Assembly: GCA_017405865.1 (NCBI GenBank)
Contig: JAFQZN010000040.1
Location: forward strand, 35,075 to 99,074
Length of the DNA: 64,000 nucleotides
Direction of reading: 5' to 3'
Source: Oscillospiraceae bacterium
GTDB lineage: Bacteria; Bacillota; Clostridia; Oscillospirales; Oscillospiraceae
Below are positions 1-8,076 of this stretch, in pieces (position 1 is the first letter of the stretch; each line of letters opens with the position of its first letter). A program made the position numbers and the translations under genes. Below the pieces are notes generated by a model. It was given only the letters and a program-made list of their open reading frames with translations. It made no database searches and was not told the origin of the DNA.

Positions 1-221
1 ATCGAAGTATTCGACACGTTACGCATTTAGGGAAACGGTTCGGGAAATGGGGTTATCATCTGGTCGATAATCGCGAACTGAAAAAGTCGGAAAAACTGGA
101 GTATCTTGGGCAAAGGATCGACTATAAATCCATCCTCATTGAGTTGTCGCGCATGGACGGCAGGAGCATCCTGATCGACGCGGAGGTCGACTCGGTTGAA
201 TATGAATGGATAGATAAATGA
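1..221 (+). CDS. C-terminal fragment of an unidentified protein
   Basis: An open frame enters from the left edge (first full codon at 3) and stops at TGA 219-221, giving about 72 residues. The tail is charged, with lysine/arginine-rich stretches, a patch reading LGKRFGKWGY and an acidic end (DAEVDSVEYEWIDK). I do not recognise the family. It is called coding because the frame is open to the edge, ends just before a hairpin, and no better frame covers it. The opposite-strand frame at 27-263 looks like a shadow. Confidence 0.5.
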   Translation, partial: RSIRHVTHLGKRFGKWGYHLVDNRELKKSEKLEYLGQRIDYKSILIELSRMDGRSILIDAEVDSVEYEWIDK

Positions 222-251
222 CCGGAACGGCATTTCGCCGCTCCGGTCATT
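217..251. terminator. bidirectional terminator-like hairpin
   Basis: A ten-base perfect inverted repeat (AATGACCGGA / TCCGGTCATT) encloses an inner CGGC/GCCG stem. It lies between the convergent ends of the left-edge gene and the carbamate kinase gene. The T-runs are weak on both sides, so its efficiency is uncertain. Confidence 0.55.
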
Positions 252-263
252 GTTATATATCAA

Positions 264-1193
264 TTACAAATGCACCACCGTGCCGGATTCGCCCTTGACA
301 GCTGCGCCGGCGTTCTCCAGAGAAGCGATGATGGCGGTGCCGCCTGCCTTGGCGAAGCTGATTGCCGCCTTGACCTTCGGCAGCATGGAGCCGGGCGCGA
401 AGTGACCCTCTTCGCAGTATTTCTCTGCTTCTGCAACGGTCATCTCGGCGAGGGATTCCTGATTGGGCTTGCCCCAGTTGATGCAGACGCGGTCAACGGC
501 GGTCAGGATAACGAGAGCGTCGGCCTTGACAAGTTCCGCGAGCTTGGCGGAGGCGAAGTCCTTGTCGATAACGGCGGGCGTGCCGTAGAGCTTGCCGTTC
601 CTGCGCACGACAGGAATGCCGCCGCCGCCGACGGTGATGACGACGCAGCCTTCCTTGATCAGCGCGTTGACGGTGTTCTTCTCAATGACGTCGATGGGCT
701 TCGGAGAGGGGACGACCTGACGGTAGCCGCGGCCTGCGTCCTCGACCATGGTGTAGCCCTTTTCTGCCGCGATGCGATCGGCGGTCTCTTTGTCATAGAA
801 TGCGCCGACGGGCTTCGTGGGATTCTGGAACGCGGGGTCGTTCTCGTCGACGAGCACCTGCGTGACGACAGTGGCGACTTCTTTCTGCATGCCGCGGGCG
901 GCAAGCTCGTTGCCGATGGCGTTCTGCAGATGGTAGCCAATGTAGCCCTGACTCATGGCGCCGCACTCGGGGAAGGGCATATCGGACTTGATCGCCTTTG
1001 CCTCGGCGGCGGTCGCCATGCCGAGATTGATCATGCCGACCTGCGGACCGTTGCCGTGCGCAATGACGACCTCGTTGCCCTGCGCGATCAGGTCGACGAT
1101 GGGCTTCGCCGTCTCGGTAACGAGCTGAAGCTGTTCATAGGGGGTGTTGCCCAGAGCGTTGCCGCCCAGAGCGATAACGATTCTTTTAGACAT
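264..1193 (-). CDS. arcC: Carbamate kinase
   Basis: 309 residues, the normal family length. Carbamate kinase reversibly transfers phosphate between carbamoyl phosphate and ADP, so in a catabolic setting it makes ATP, CO2 and ammonia. Visible family motifs are the N-terminal GGNALG phosphate loop, AHGNGPQVG near residue 46 and the glycine-rich VITVGGGGIPV stretch near 190. The start ATG at 1193 follows an AAGAGGT ribosome site. It is the last gene of a three-gene minus-strand operon behind a carbamoyltransferase and an M20 hydrolase, the arrangement of E. coli yqeA/ygeW/ygeY. This suggests that carbamoyl phosphate released by the upstream enzyme is cashed in here. Confidence 0.93.
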   Translation of the reverse strand: MSKRIVIALGGNALGNTPYEQLQLVTETAKPIVDLIAQGNEVVIAHGNGPQVGMINLGMATAAEAKAIKSDMPFPECGAMSQGYIGYHLQNAIGNELAARGMQKEVATVVTQVLVDENDPAFQNPTKPVGAFYDKETADRIAAEKGYTMVEDAGRGYRQVVPSPKPIDVIEKNTVNALIKEGCVVITVGGGGIPVVRRNGKLYGTPAVIDKDFASAKLAELVKADALVILTAVDRVCINWGKPNQESLAEMTVAEAEKYCEEGHFAPGSMLPKVKAAISFAKAGGTAIIASLENAGAAVKGESGTVVHL

Positions 1194-1217
1194 GTTGTTT
1201 ACCTCTTATCATTTTTT

Positions 1218-1240
1218 GAGCGGGAGCAATGCCCCCGCTC
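1218..1240 (-). promoter_or_regulatory. intercistronic hairpin
   Basis: A strong GC hairpin (GAGCGGG...CCCGCTC) lies in the 62-base gap between the carbamoyltransferase stop and the carbamate kinase start. Read on the minus strand it is followed by A residues rather than T, so it is more likely an mRNA processing or stability element than a terminator. Confidence 0.4.
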
Positions 1241-1255
1241 AAATCAGTTTTGCAA

Positions 1256-2449
1256 TCAGAACATCTTGCGCTTGTTGTCCGCAGCGTCGAGTGCCATCAG
1301 CGTACCGACGGGATCCTTGACCTGAGACATGAAGATCATCGCAGCAATGACGTAGGGCTTGTAGGAGGCCTGCTTGTAGAGGGGAACCAGATAGCGGTCG
1401 AACACGGAGTTGTCGACTTCGCCTTCCGGGCAGCTCAGACCGGTGATGTCGGCGGGCAGGCAGTGCAGGTACAGCGCCTTGCCGTCCTTCGTCAGCTTCA
1501 TCATCTCTTCGCTGCAGGTCCAGTCCTTATGCTCGGCGTTCTGCGCAAGCAGACGCTTCTCGAGCTCGTCGATGCCCTTCTGGTCGCCCTTGGAGTAAAG
1601 GGCGGTACGCTCTTCCATCGCCTTGAAGGGAGCCCAGGACTTCGGATACACGATGTCGGCGTCCTTGAAGGCTTCCGCCATGCTGTTGGTCTTGCGGAAC
1701 TTGGAGCCGTACTTCTCGCAGTTCTTGCGAGCGACTTCTTCGACCTCGGGGAAGACCTCGTAGCCTTCCGGATGTGCCAGCGTGACGTCCATGCCAAAGC
1801 GGGTGAACAGGCCGATGACGCCCTGCGGGACGGACAGCGGCTTGCCGTAAGACGGAGAGTATGCCCAGGTCATGGCGACCTTCTTGCCCTTCAGGTTCTC
1901 AACGCCGCCGAAGTAGTGGATGACATGGAGCATGTCCGCCATGCACTGGGTCGGATGATCGACGTCGCACTGCAGGTTCACGAGGGTCGGGCGCTGCTCA
2001 AGGATACCGGTGCGGTAGCCGTCTTCCAGCGCGTCCATGAAGGTCTTCTGATACTCATGACCCTGATGGATGTACATGTCGTCGCGGATGCCGATGACGT
2101 CCGCCATGAAGGAGACCATGTTCGCCGTCTCGCGGACAGTCTCGCCGTGGGCGATCTGGGACTTCTTCTCGTCGAGGACCTGCTCTTCCAGACCGAGGAG
2201 GTTGCAGGCGGAGGCGAAGGAGAAGCGGGTACGGGTGGAGTTGTCGCGGAAGAGGGAAATGCCGAGACCGGAGTTGAAGATCTTCGTGGACTTGTTGCGC
2301 TCACGCAGATCACGAAGCGCGTCGGCTACGGTGAAGATGGCGTCGATCTCGTCGTCGGTCTTGTCCCAAGTCCAGTAGAAGTCGGACTTATACATGTTGT
2401 TGATGTGCAGGGTCTCAAGATGTCTTGCAAGTTCTACGGTTTTGCTCAT
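1256..2449 (-). CDS. ygeW: Knotted carbamoyltransferase, YgeW family
   Basis: 397 residues. The aspartate/ornithine carbamoyltransferase fold is shown by the carbamoyl-phosphate loop LFRDNSTRTRFSF (near residue 66), by HPTQ near 167 (QCDVDHPTQCMADM), and by HCLPAD in the C-terminal half. The long N-terminus and extra segments fit the knotted YgeW type better than ArgF or PyrB. E. coli YgeW lies in the purine-catabolic yge/xdh cluster, where it is thought to act on ureido intermediates. The start at 2449 follows GGAGGATATACAA. It sits between the M20 hydrolase (24 bases upstream) and carbamate kinase. The exact substrate cannot be read from sequence. Confidence 0.88.
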   Translation of the reverse strand: MSKTVELARHLETLHINNMYKSDFYWTWDKTDDEIDAIFTVADALRDLRERNKSTKIFNSGLGISLFRDNSTRTRFSFASACNLLGLEEQVLDEKKSQIAHGETVRETANMVSFMADVIGIRDDMYIHQGHEYQKTFMDALEDGYRTGILEQRPTLVNLQCDVDHPTQCMADMLHVIHYFGGVENLKGKKVAMTWAYSPSYGKPLSVPQGVIGLFTRFGMDVTLAHPEGYEVFPEVEEVARKNCEKYGSKFRKTNSMAEAFKDADIVYPKSWAPFKAMEERTALYSKGDQKGIDELEKRLLAQNAEHKDWTCSEEMMKLTKDGKALYLHCLPADITGLSCPEGEVDNSVFDRYLVPLYKQASYKPYVIAAMIFMSQVKDPVGTLMALDAADNKRKMF

Positions 2450-2473
2450 TTGTATATCCTCCGTTATTGATAA

Positions 2474-3868
2474 TTACTTAATATCGTTGCCGGTGAGCTC
2501 CTGACGGAACGAGGTGGCAGAGCCGTCCTTGTTCTCGGGCTTGTACAGACCGGGGACAGCCGCATACAGAGCGGCGCAGACGACCAGATCCTGCTTCCAG
2601 GTGATCTCGTTGGGCGCGTGTGCCTGGGATTCCGCGCCGGGACCGAAGCCGACGCAGGGGATGCCGTAGCGACCCTGGATGGAAACGCCGTTGGTGGAGA
2701 AGGTCCACTTGTCGCACAGCGGGCGCTGACGCTTTTCCTTCGCCTGTTCGTCGGCATAGAGGCGCTTGTCGCCCCAGAGTGCGTGGTGGGCGTCGACCAG
2801 CGCCTGCACGTGCGGCGCAGTCTCCTTGTTGATCCAGGTCGGGAAGAAGCACTCCGTCTCATAGACGTGTCCGTTCCATGCCGGACGGTCGTACATGTAC
2901 ATGGAAACCTTGACGTCCTTGGCATACTTCTTGCATGCGGGCAGGTCTTCGATTTCCTTCAGGCAGGACTTGTAGGTCTCGCCGGCGGTCATGCGGCGGT
3001 CGATGGAGATCGCGCAGGAGTCGGCAACGGCGCAGCGGGAAGGAGAGGTGTAGAAGATCTGGGAGGTGGTGCAGGTGCCGCGACCGAGGAAGCGGGCGTC
3101 TTCATAATGATCGGGGTTGTACTTCGGATCAAGCATCTTGACAAGACCCTTGATCTCCTTGTCGTCCGCCGCGTCGTTCTCGTTGAGGTCGCGGACGTTC
3201 TCGATGATCTCCGCCATCTTGTGGATCGCGTTGTCGCCGCGCTCCGGAGCGGAGCCGTGGCAGGAAACGCCGCGCACGTCCACGCGGATCTCCATTCTGC
3301 CGCGATGACCGCGATAGATGCCGCCGTCGGTCGGCTCGGTGGAGATGACGAATTCGATCTTGCTGCGGGCGTCCTCCGGCCCGTTGAAGTATTCGTTGAC
3401 GATGGACTGCCAGCACATGCCGTCGCAATCTTCTTCCTGCACGGAGCCGACGACCATGATCTTGTAGCCCTCGGGGATCAGATTAAGATCCTTCATGATC
3501 TTTGCGCTGTAGGTAGCGGATGCCATGCCGCCTTCCTGATCGGAGCCGCCGCGACCGTAGATGATCTCGTCGGTCTCGTAGCCCTTGTAGGGGTCTGCTT
3601 CCCAGTTATTGATGTTGCCGATGCCGACGGTGTCGATGTGGGAGTCGATGGCGATGATCTTATCGCCGCTGCCCATCCAGCCGATCACGTTGCCGAGCTT
3701 GTCGATCTCGACCTTGTCATAGCCGAGCTTCTCCATCTCGGCCTTGATGCGCATAACGACGCCTTCCTCTTCGCAGCTTTCACTGGGGATCGCGATCATG
3801 TCGCGAAGGAAGCGGCTCATGTCTGCACGATAGGACTGCGCAGCCTTTTTGATTGCTTCAAAATCCAT
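2474..3868 (-). CDS. ygeY: M20-family metallohydrolase, YgeY-like
   Basis: 464 residues, a two-zinc M20 peptidase/deacylase. Metal-site motifs are [10 protein letters not shown] (near residue 95), [10 protein letters not shown] (near 125) and the catalytic EED pair in [11 protein letters not shown] (near 167). The mid-section [12 protein letters not shown] is the usual dimerisation-domain signature. YgeY proteins are annotated as selenium-metabolism-linked hydrolases and co-occur with YgeW, YgeX and ArcC in anaerobic purine breakdown, where removal of an N-carbamoyl group is a reasonable role. It is the first gene of the operon, with start ATG at 3868 after GACGGAGGG. Confidence 0.85.
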   Translation of the reverse strand: MDFEAIKKAAQSYRADMSRFLRDMIAIPSESCEEEGVVMRIKAEMEKLGYDKVEIDKLGNVIGWMGSGDKIIAIDSHIDTVGIGNINNWEADPYKGYETDEIIYGRGGSDQEGGMASATYSAKIMKDLNLIPEGYKIMVVGSVQEEDCDGMCWQSIVNEYFNGPEDARSKIEFVISTEPTDGGIYRGHRGRMEIRVDVRGVSCHGSAPERGDNAIHKMAEIIENVRDLNENDAADDKEIKGLVKMLDPKYNPDHYEDARFLGRGTCTTSQIFYTSPSRCAVADSCAISIDRRMTAGETYKSCLKEIEDLPACKKYAKDVKVSMYMYDRPAWNGHVYETECFFPTWINKETAPHVQALVDAHHALWGDKRLYADEQAKEKRQRPLCDKWTFSTNGVSIQGRYGIPCVGFGPGAESQAHAPNEITWKQDLVVCAALYAAVPGLYKPENKDGSATSFRQELTGNDIK

Positions 3869-3900
3869 GAAAAAACCCTCCGTCTTTTGTTTCAGTTCAT

Positions 3901-3916
3901 CCCGTACTCATACGGG
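3901..3916 (-). promoter_or_regulatory. hairpin in the ygeY leader
   Basis: CCCGTA-loop-TACGGG is a perfect six-base-pair stem with a four-base loop, located about 10-25 bases downstream of the predicted minus-strand promoter and 33 bases before the M20 hydrolase start. It could stabilise the 5' end or serve as a regulator site. Confidence 0.4.
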
Positions 3917-3925
3917 TACATCTAT

Positions 3926-3953
3926 ATATTACCATAACAATTTCATATGTCAA
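3926..3953 (-). promoter_or_regulatory. sigma-A promoter for the ygeY-ygeW-arcC operon
   Basis: Read on the minus strand: TTGACA (3948-3953), a 16-base spacer and TAATAT (3926-3931). It faces away from the plus-strand promoter at 4033-4060 in the AT-rich divergent region. Confidence 0.6.
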
Positions 3954-4032
3954 ATAGATTTTTAAAATATTCTGACAACTTCTTAAGAGACGAATAAATT
4001 TCTCAAAGCGACGATTTTTTTAGCAAAAATGA

Positions 4033-4060
4033 TTGATTTTTTATATGATTATGCTATGAT
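4033..4060 (+). promoter_or_regulatory. sigma-A promoter for the 4195 PLP enzyme
   Basis: TTGATT (4033-4038), 16-base spacer, TATGAT (4055-4060). It predicts a leader of about 125 bases before the start at 4195. The leader contains an abrupt GC-rich block (about 4085-4150) that might fold, but I recognise no riboswitch class in it. Confidence 0.55.
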
Positions 4061-4194
4061 AGAATAAGAAGAAAATGGAGAGGAACGGATCTGCGCCGGT
4101 AGACAACGACCCCGGGCGGGATGCTCGTGAAATCCACTTCGTTCTACGCGACACCATTTTTAATTATTGGACATTAAAACAGGAGGAAAAAACA

Positions 4195-5670
4195 ATGATT
4201 GATCTTCGCATCAACAAGGAAGGCCTGGCGCACAACCTGCAGAAGGCCAAGGAAAACAACATCATCATCCCGACCTTTGCGCAGATGCAGAACCCCGAGC
4301 TGATCCCCGAAAAGATCAAGGCAAAGCTCACCAACGTCGGCCTGTGGGACGTCAACCCGCTGAACCTCTTCCGCATCACGTGGAAAAACGAACCGAAGGA
4401 ATTCGGCGGTCTGTATCAGAAGGTTCCGAACTACATCGAGTTCCCGTCCAAGCTCACCGGCGTGCCCTGCCGCATCGTGGCGATGGCAGGCAAGTGGTTC
4501 CCGACCGGCTGCCATAAGGTCGGCGCTTCTTTCGGCTGCCTCGTTCCGCGTCTTGTGACCGGTCAGTTTGATGCGACCTATCATCATGCCGTATGGCCCT
4601 CCACCGGCAACTACTGCCGCGGCGGCGCGTTCAACTCCAAGCTGCTGGCTTGCGACTCCGTCGCGATCCTGCCCGCAGAGATGTCCAAGGAGCGTTTTGA
4701 CTGGCTGAAGAGCATCGCCGGCCAGGTCATCGCTACCCCGGGCTGCGAGTCCAACGTCAAGGAAATCTTCGACAAGACCTGGGAGCTGAAGCAGGATCCG
4801 TCCATGATGATCTTCAATCAGTTCGAGGAAATGGGCAACCCCGTGTGGCATTACAACGTCACCGGCGAAGCGCTGGCGACCGTTTATGAGTCCTTGAAGC
4901 GTGACGGCGACCGTCTCTTCGGCTGCGCCTTCACCTCCGGCTCCGCAGGCACCATGTCCGCGGGCGACTATCTGAAGGATCACTATCCTACCGCAAAGGT
5001 CGCTGTCGGCGAAGCGCTGCAGTGCCCGACCATCGTGAACAATGGCTTCGGCGGCCACCGCATCGAAGGCATCGGCGACAAGCACATCCCCTGGATCCAC
5101 AATGTGAAGAATACCGACATGGCGATCGCCATTGACGATGAAGACTCTCAGCGCCTGCTCCGTCTGTTCAATAAGGAAGACGGCAAGAAGTACCTGCGCG
5201 AGGTCCTCGGTCTCGATAAGGAGCTTGTCGAAAAGCTGAGCTGGCTCGGCATCTCCGGCATCGCGAACGTCCTGTGCTGCATCAAGATGGCGAAGTACTA
5301 CGAGCTGACCGAGCATGACGTCGTTATGACCGTTCTGACTGACTCCGCCCAGATGTACGGCTCCCGTATCACCGAGCTCGACGAGATGCACGGCGAATAC
5401 AACGAAAATGAAGCCGCGCTGGATCACAACCTCCACATCCTCGGCCTCAAGACCGACAATCTGCTGGAGCTGACCTACACCGAGCGTAAGAGAGTCCACA
5501 ACCTCAAGTACTACACCTGGGTCGAGCAGCAGGCGCGCGACGTGAAGGATCTAAACGCACTCTGGTACGACACCAAGGGCACATGGGACGCCGTTCACGC
5601 GCAGGCGAAGGAAATGGACGAGCTCATCAACGAATTCAACGAGGCCACCGGCCTGCTGAAGGCGCTGTAA
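4195..5670 (+). CDS. Fold-type II PLP-dependent enzyme (uncharacterised lyase/synthase)
   Basis: 491 residues. The start ATG at 4195 follows AAACAGGAGG; an upstream in-frame extension from 4075 has no ribosome site. GCHKVGAS supplies the likely Schiff-base lysine (K108) in a tryptophan-synthase-beta-like context, and SGSAGTMSAG near residue 240 is the glycine-rich phosphate loop. The protein is longer than cysteine synthase or diaminopropionate ammonia-lyase and has its own conserved C-terminal extension. It diverges from the ygeY-ygeW-arcC operon, so a lyase acting on diaminopropionate or a related beta-substituted amino acid is a fair guess, not an assignment. Confidence 0.75.
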   Translation: MIDLRINKEGLAHNLQKAKENNIIIPTFAQMQNPELIPEKIKAKLTNVGLWDVNPLNLFRITWKNEPKEFGGLYQKVPNYIEFPSKLTGVPCRIVAMAGKWFPTGCHKVGASFGCLVPRLVTGQFDATYHHAVWPSTGNYCRGGAFNSKLLACDSVAILPAEMSKERFDWLKSIAGQVIATPGCESNVKEIFDKTWELKQDPSMMIFNQFEEMGNPVWHYNVTGEALATVYESLKRDGDRLFGCAFTSGSAGTMSAGDYLKDHYPTAKVAVGEALQCPTIVNNGFGGHRIEGIGDKHIPWIHNVKNTDMAIAIDDEDSQRLLRLFNKEDGKKYLREVLGLDKELVEKLSWLGISGIANVLCCIKMAKYYELTEHDVVMTVLTDSAQMYGSRITELDEMHGEYNENEAALDHNLHILGLKTDNLLELTYTERKRVHNLKYYTWVEQQARDVKDLNALWYDTKGTWDAVHAQAKEMDELINEFNEATGLLKAL

Positions 5671-5690
5671 GAGAAAAGAAAGGGGAGGGG

Positions 5691-5858
5691 TTAATCCCCT
5701 CCCTGTTTTTCATCTGCGGAATCAATATATATCGACTCTGCTTTGATTTGCGCCTGCTGCAGCGCGCTGCGTGCTGATCCGAAATTCATTGCTTCGATGT
5801 CGTGCAGCGCGTCAGTGATTGCGTTGAATAGTAAATAGTACATTTTCTGGTAGTGCAT
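5691..5858 (-). CDS. Small helical protein beside an XRE regulator
   Basis: 55 residues from the ATG at 5858, which follows a G-rich ribosome site ending GGTGAACGA. The longer frame from 5918 would run through the operator region. The sequence (MHYQKMYYLLFNAITDALHDIE...) looks like one or two amphipathic helices with no catalytic motif. It is transcribed away from the XRE gene at 5954, with paired palindromes between them, the layout of a repressor and its divergently controlled partner. Function unknown. Confidence 0.6.
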   Translation of the reverse strand: MHYQKMYYLLFNAITDALHDIEAMNFGSARSALQQAQIKAESIYIDSADEKQGGD

Positions 5859-5886
5859 TCGTTCACCCCCCCTGCAGAGATATTTT

Positions 5887-5901
5887 AGAACAAATTGGTC
5901 A
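5887..5901. promoter_or_regulatory. imperfect operator half of an XRE operator pair
   Basis: AGAACAAATTGGTCA resembles the perfect palindrome at 5912-5926 with a degenerate right arm. The centres are 25 bases apart, roughly two and a half helical turns. Confidence 0.45.
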
Positions 5902-5911
5902 TATTGTAAAT

Positions 5912-5926
5912 AGAACAATTTGTTCT
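5912..5926. promoter_or_regulatory. perfect palindromic operator (XRE family)
   Basis: AGAACAA-T-TTGTTCT is a perfect 7+1+7 palindrome lying immediately upstream of an extended -10 element (TGCTATGAT, with TATGAT at 5930-5935) for the XRE gene. A bound dimer would cover the -35 region, which is what autorepression needs. Confidence 0.65.
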
Positions 5927-5953
5927 TGCTATGATTTCTCTGGTGATGAAAGA

Positions 5954-6196
5954 ATGCGTTATCAAAGAATCCGCGATCTGCGGGAAGACAGCGATCTCAC
6001 GCAAGCGCAGGTGGCTAATTATCTCGGGGTAGGGCAAAGGGCATACGCCTATTATGAGAGCGGTGCACGAATGCTTCCGCCGGAAATCGTATGCTCGCTT
6101 GCACAACTCTACAGCGTCAGCACGGATTATCTGCTTGGGCTGACGGATGTAAAGAAGCCATACCCGGCAGGGAATATGACTTCACGAATCCCATAA
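5954..6196 (+). CDS. XRE-family helix-turn-helix regulator
   Basis: 80 residues. A single Cro/CI HTH domain covers residues 1-65: RIRDLREDSDLTQAQVANYLGV is the HTH core and YSVSTDYLLGLTD the usual end of the domain. The short tail has no effector domain. The start at 5954 follows GGTGATGAAAG. It sits 18 bases before the threonine-synthase-like gene, so the regulator and that enzyme are probably co-transcribed from the extended -10 at 5930-5935, which overlaps the palindromic operators. Local autoregulation is likely. Confidence 0.85.
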   Translation: MRYQRIRDLREDSDLTQAQVANYLGVGQRAYAYYESGARMLPPEIVCSLAQLYSVSTDYLLGLTDVKKPYPAGNMTSRIP

Positions 6197-6214
6197 GGTA
6201 TAAAGGAGAATACT

Positions 6215-7462
6215 ATGCGTAACGTAAAATGTGCCCGCTGCGTCAAGTGCGGCAAGGAATATGAGGCTGTGCCCAATCTGACCAACTGCTCCTGCGGCGG
6301 CATTTTGGACATTATCTATGACTATGATTACATCAAGACCGTCCTGACGAAGGAAAAGATGGCGGCGCGGAAGAACAACACCATGTGGCGCTACCGCGAG
6401 CTGCTGCCGATCGAGGAGACGACGCCGGATACGCCGCTGCGCGTCGGCTGGTCGCCGCTGTACGAGGCGGATCGTCTGGCAAAGGTGCTCGGCGTCAAGA
6501 AGCTGTGGATCAAGGACGACGGCCAGAATCCGACCGCATCACTGAAGGACCGCGCCTCCGCCATGGCGGTCGCCAAGGCGCAGGAGGCGGGCGCAAAGGT
6601 CATTGCCTGCTCCTCCACCGGCAACGCAGCCTCCTCTCTGGCGGGCAATGCTGCGGCAGCGGGCTTGAAGACCTATATTTTCGTTCCAGCCCGCGCGCCC
6701 AAGGGCAAGGTCGCGCAGCTCATGACCTTCGGCGCGAACGTCGTCTCCGTGCAGGGCAACTATGAAGAGACTTTCGAGCTGTCCAAGGCGGCGATCGACA
6801 AGTGGGGCTGGTACAACCGCAACGCTGCGATCAACCCGTATCTGTCCGAAGGAAAGAAGACCGTTTCGCTCGAGATTGCGGAACAGCTTGATTGGAAGAT
6901 GCCGGATTATCTGGCGATCTCCGTCGGCGACGGCTGCACGATCGCGGGCGTTTGGAAGGGCCTGAAGGATCTGTTCGCCATCGGCTTCATCGACAAGCTG
7001 CCGCGACTGATCTCCGCGCAGGCGGAGGGCTGCCATCCGATCAACCGCGCCATTGCAAACAACGAGCCGTGGTACCCGATGGAGGAGAACACGATCGCCG
7101 ACTCCATCGCCGTCGGCGTCCCGCGCAACGCGGACAAGGCGCTCAATGCGATCCGCGAATCCAACGGCATCGTCGTCAACGTGACCGACGAGGAGATCAT
7201 GGCGGCACAGAAGCTGGTGGGCATGACCTGCGGCGTCTTCGGCGAGCCTGCCGGCGTGACCGGCGCGGCAGGCCTCAAGAAGCTCTGTGAGCAGGGCGTG
7301 ATCGGCGAAAACGATACCGTCGTTTCTGTCATTACCGGCAACGGCCTGAAGGACGTCGCCAACGCGATTAAGGCTTGCGGCGACCCGATGAGCTGCCCGA
7401 ACGACATGGAGCAGCTCCTCAAGGTCTTTGCCGATCACGGCATTGACCCGGACAAGGTGTAA
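6215..7462 (+). CDS. Threonine synthase-like PLP enzyme
   Basis: 415 residues. An N-terminal cysteine cluster (C6, C9, C12, C25, C27) resembles a zinc ribbon, followed by the fold-type II core: NPTASLKDR with PLP lysine K112, CSSTGNAASS near 132, and a VGDGCTIAG phosphate loop near 237. This fits the threonine synthase (ThrC) family, which converts O-phosphohomoserine to threonine. Because it lies beside a yge-like catabolic locus and no other threonine gene, it may instead be a catabolic lyase (diaminopropionate or threonine type). The start follows AAAGGAGAATACT. Confidence 0.8.
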   Translation: MRNVKCARCVKCGKEYEAVPNLTNCSCGGILDIIYDYDYIKTVLTKEKMAARKNNTMWRYRELLPIEETTPDTPLRVGWSPLYEADRLAKVLGVKKLWIKDDGQNPTASLKDRASAMAVAKAQEAGAKVIACSSTGNAASSLAGNAAAAGLKTYIFVPARAPKGKVAQLMTFGANVVSVQGNYEETFELSKAAIDKWGWYNRNAAINPYLSEGKKTVSLEIAEQLDWKMPDYLAISVGDGCTIAGVWKGLKDLFAIGFIDKLPRLISAQAEGCHPINRAIANNEPWYPMEENTIADSIAVGVPRNADKALNAIRESNGIVVNVTDEEIMAAQKLVGMTCGVFGEPAGVTGAAGLKKLCEQGVIGENDTVVSVITGNGLKDVANAIKACGDPMSCPNDMEQLLKVFADHGIDPDKV

Positions 7463-7472
7463 AATACTACAG

Positions 7473-7511
7473 AAAAAGCGTTCCGAAGCCTGTTGCTTCG
7501 GAACGCTTTTC
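7473..7511. terminator. bidirectional terminator
   Basis: A 16-base perfect stem (AAAAGCGTTCCGAAGC and its complement) with T-runs on both strands. It closes the XRE/threonine-synthase-like operon and, from the other side, the fifteen-gene dlt super-operon. Confidence 0.9.
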
Positions 7512-7522
7512 GTATATCCGGA

Positions 7523-8029
7523 TCAACGAACGTCCCAAATGTATTCCGTGCCGCTTTCACGGTGGGTGTAGACCGTGAAGCCGTCGTAATAGAGAACGCC
7601 GTCTTCACCGCGATCGGTTGGCGTATAGACGCTTCCGTTGGGCGGATAACCGATCAAACCGTAGAGCGCACTTACTTCGCTGCCTACGCAGAGAAGCGCG
7701 AGAGAGCGCAAGCTTTCGGACGGCTGTTCCGTGGCTTGCGTCTGCTCTGTGACTGGAATTTCCTCGGAAGACGCAGCAACGTCAGTCTGTGCTTCCGTCG
7801 GCGCGTCTGTGGGAGCCTCCGTGAGAGTAGGAACGACAGGCGCCGGCGCGGGAGCAGTTCTCTTTTCTTCCGTGGCTTCCGTCGCCTCGGTCGTCTCCGT
7901 GGCCTCCGTCGGCTCTGCCGTGCCGATGGTGACGGCAGTCATCTCCCGGGATTCCTTCGGTTCGCAAGCGGTCAGCAGGGCGATCGGAAGGAAACTGGCG
8001 AGCAGAAAACAGAGCGTTCTTCGTTTCAT
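7523..8029 (-). CDS. Lipoprotein with Thr/Glu-rich linker and YYDGFTVYT-type C-terminal domain
   Basis: 168 residues. A signal peptide ends in the lipobox LLTAC (lipidated Cys about residue 22). Residues 40-105 are a low-complexity Thr/Glu/Ala/Pro linker, typical of a tether through the cell wall. The last 45 residues contain GEDGVLYYDGFTVYTHRESGTEYIWDV, a motif shared with the lipoproteins at 13990 and 19589. The small folded domain resembles SmpA/BLIP-like lipoprotein modules. It is the final gene of the minus-strand dlt super-operon. Role unknown; probably binds or scaffolds at the outer membrane face. Confidence 0.75.
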   Translation of the reverse strand: MKRRTLCFLLASFLPIALLTACEPKESREMTAVTIGTAEPTEATETTEATEATEEKRTAPAPAPVVPTLTEAPTDAPTEAQTDVAASSEEIPVTEQTQATEQPSESLRSLALLCVGSEVSALYGLIGYPPNGSVYTPTDRGEDGVLYYDGFTVYTHRESGTEYIWDVR

Positions 8030-8076
8030 ATCGATTCCCTCCTTCTTGCTTTTATACCAGACTTCGATAATTAGTA

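Noticed and set aside
27-263. 78-residue minus-strand open frame at the left edge
   Set aside because: It crosses the terminator hairpin and lies opposite the better plus-strand frame ending at 221; no ribosome site.
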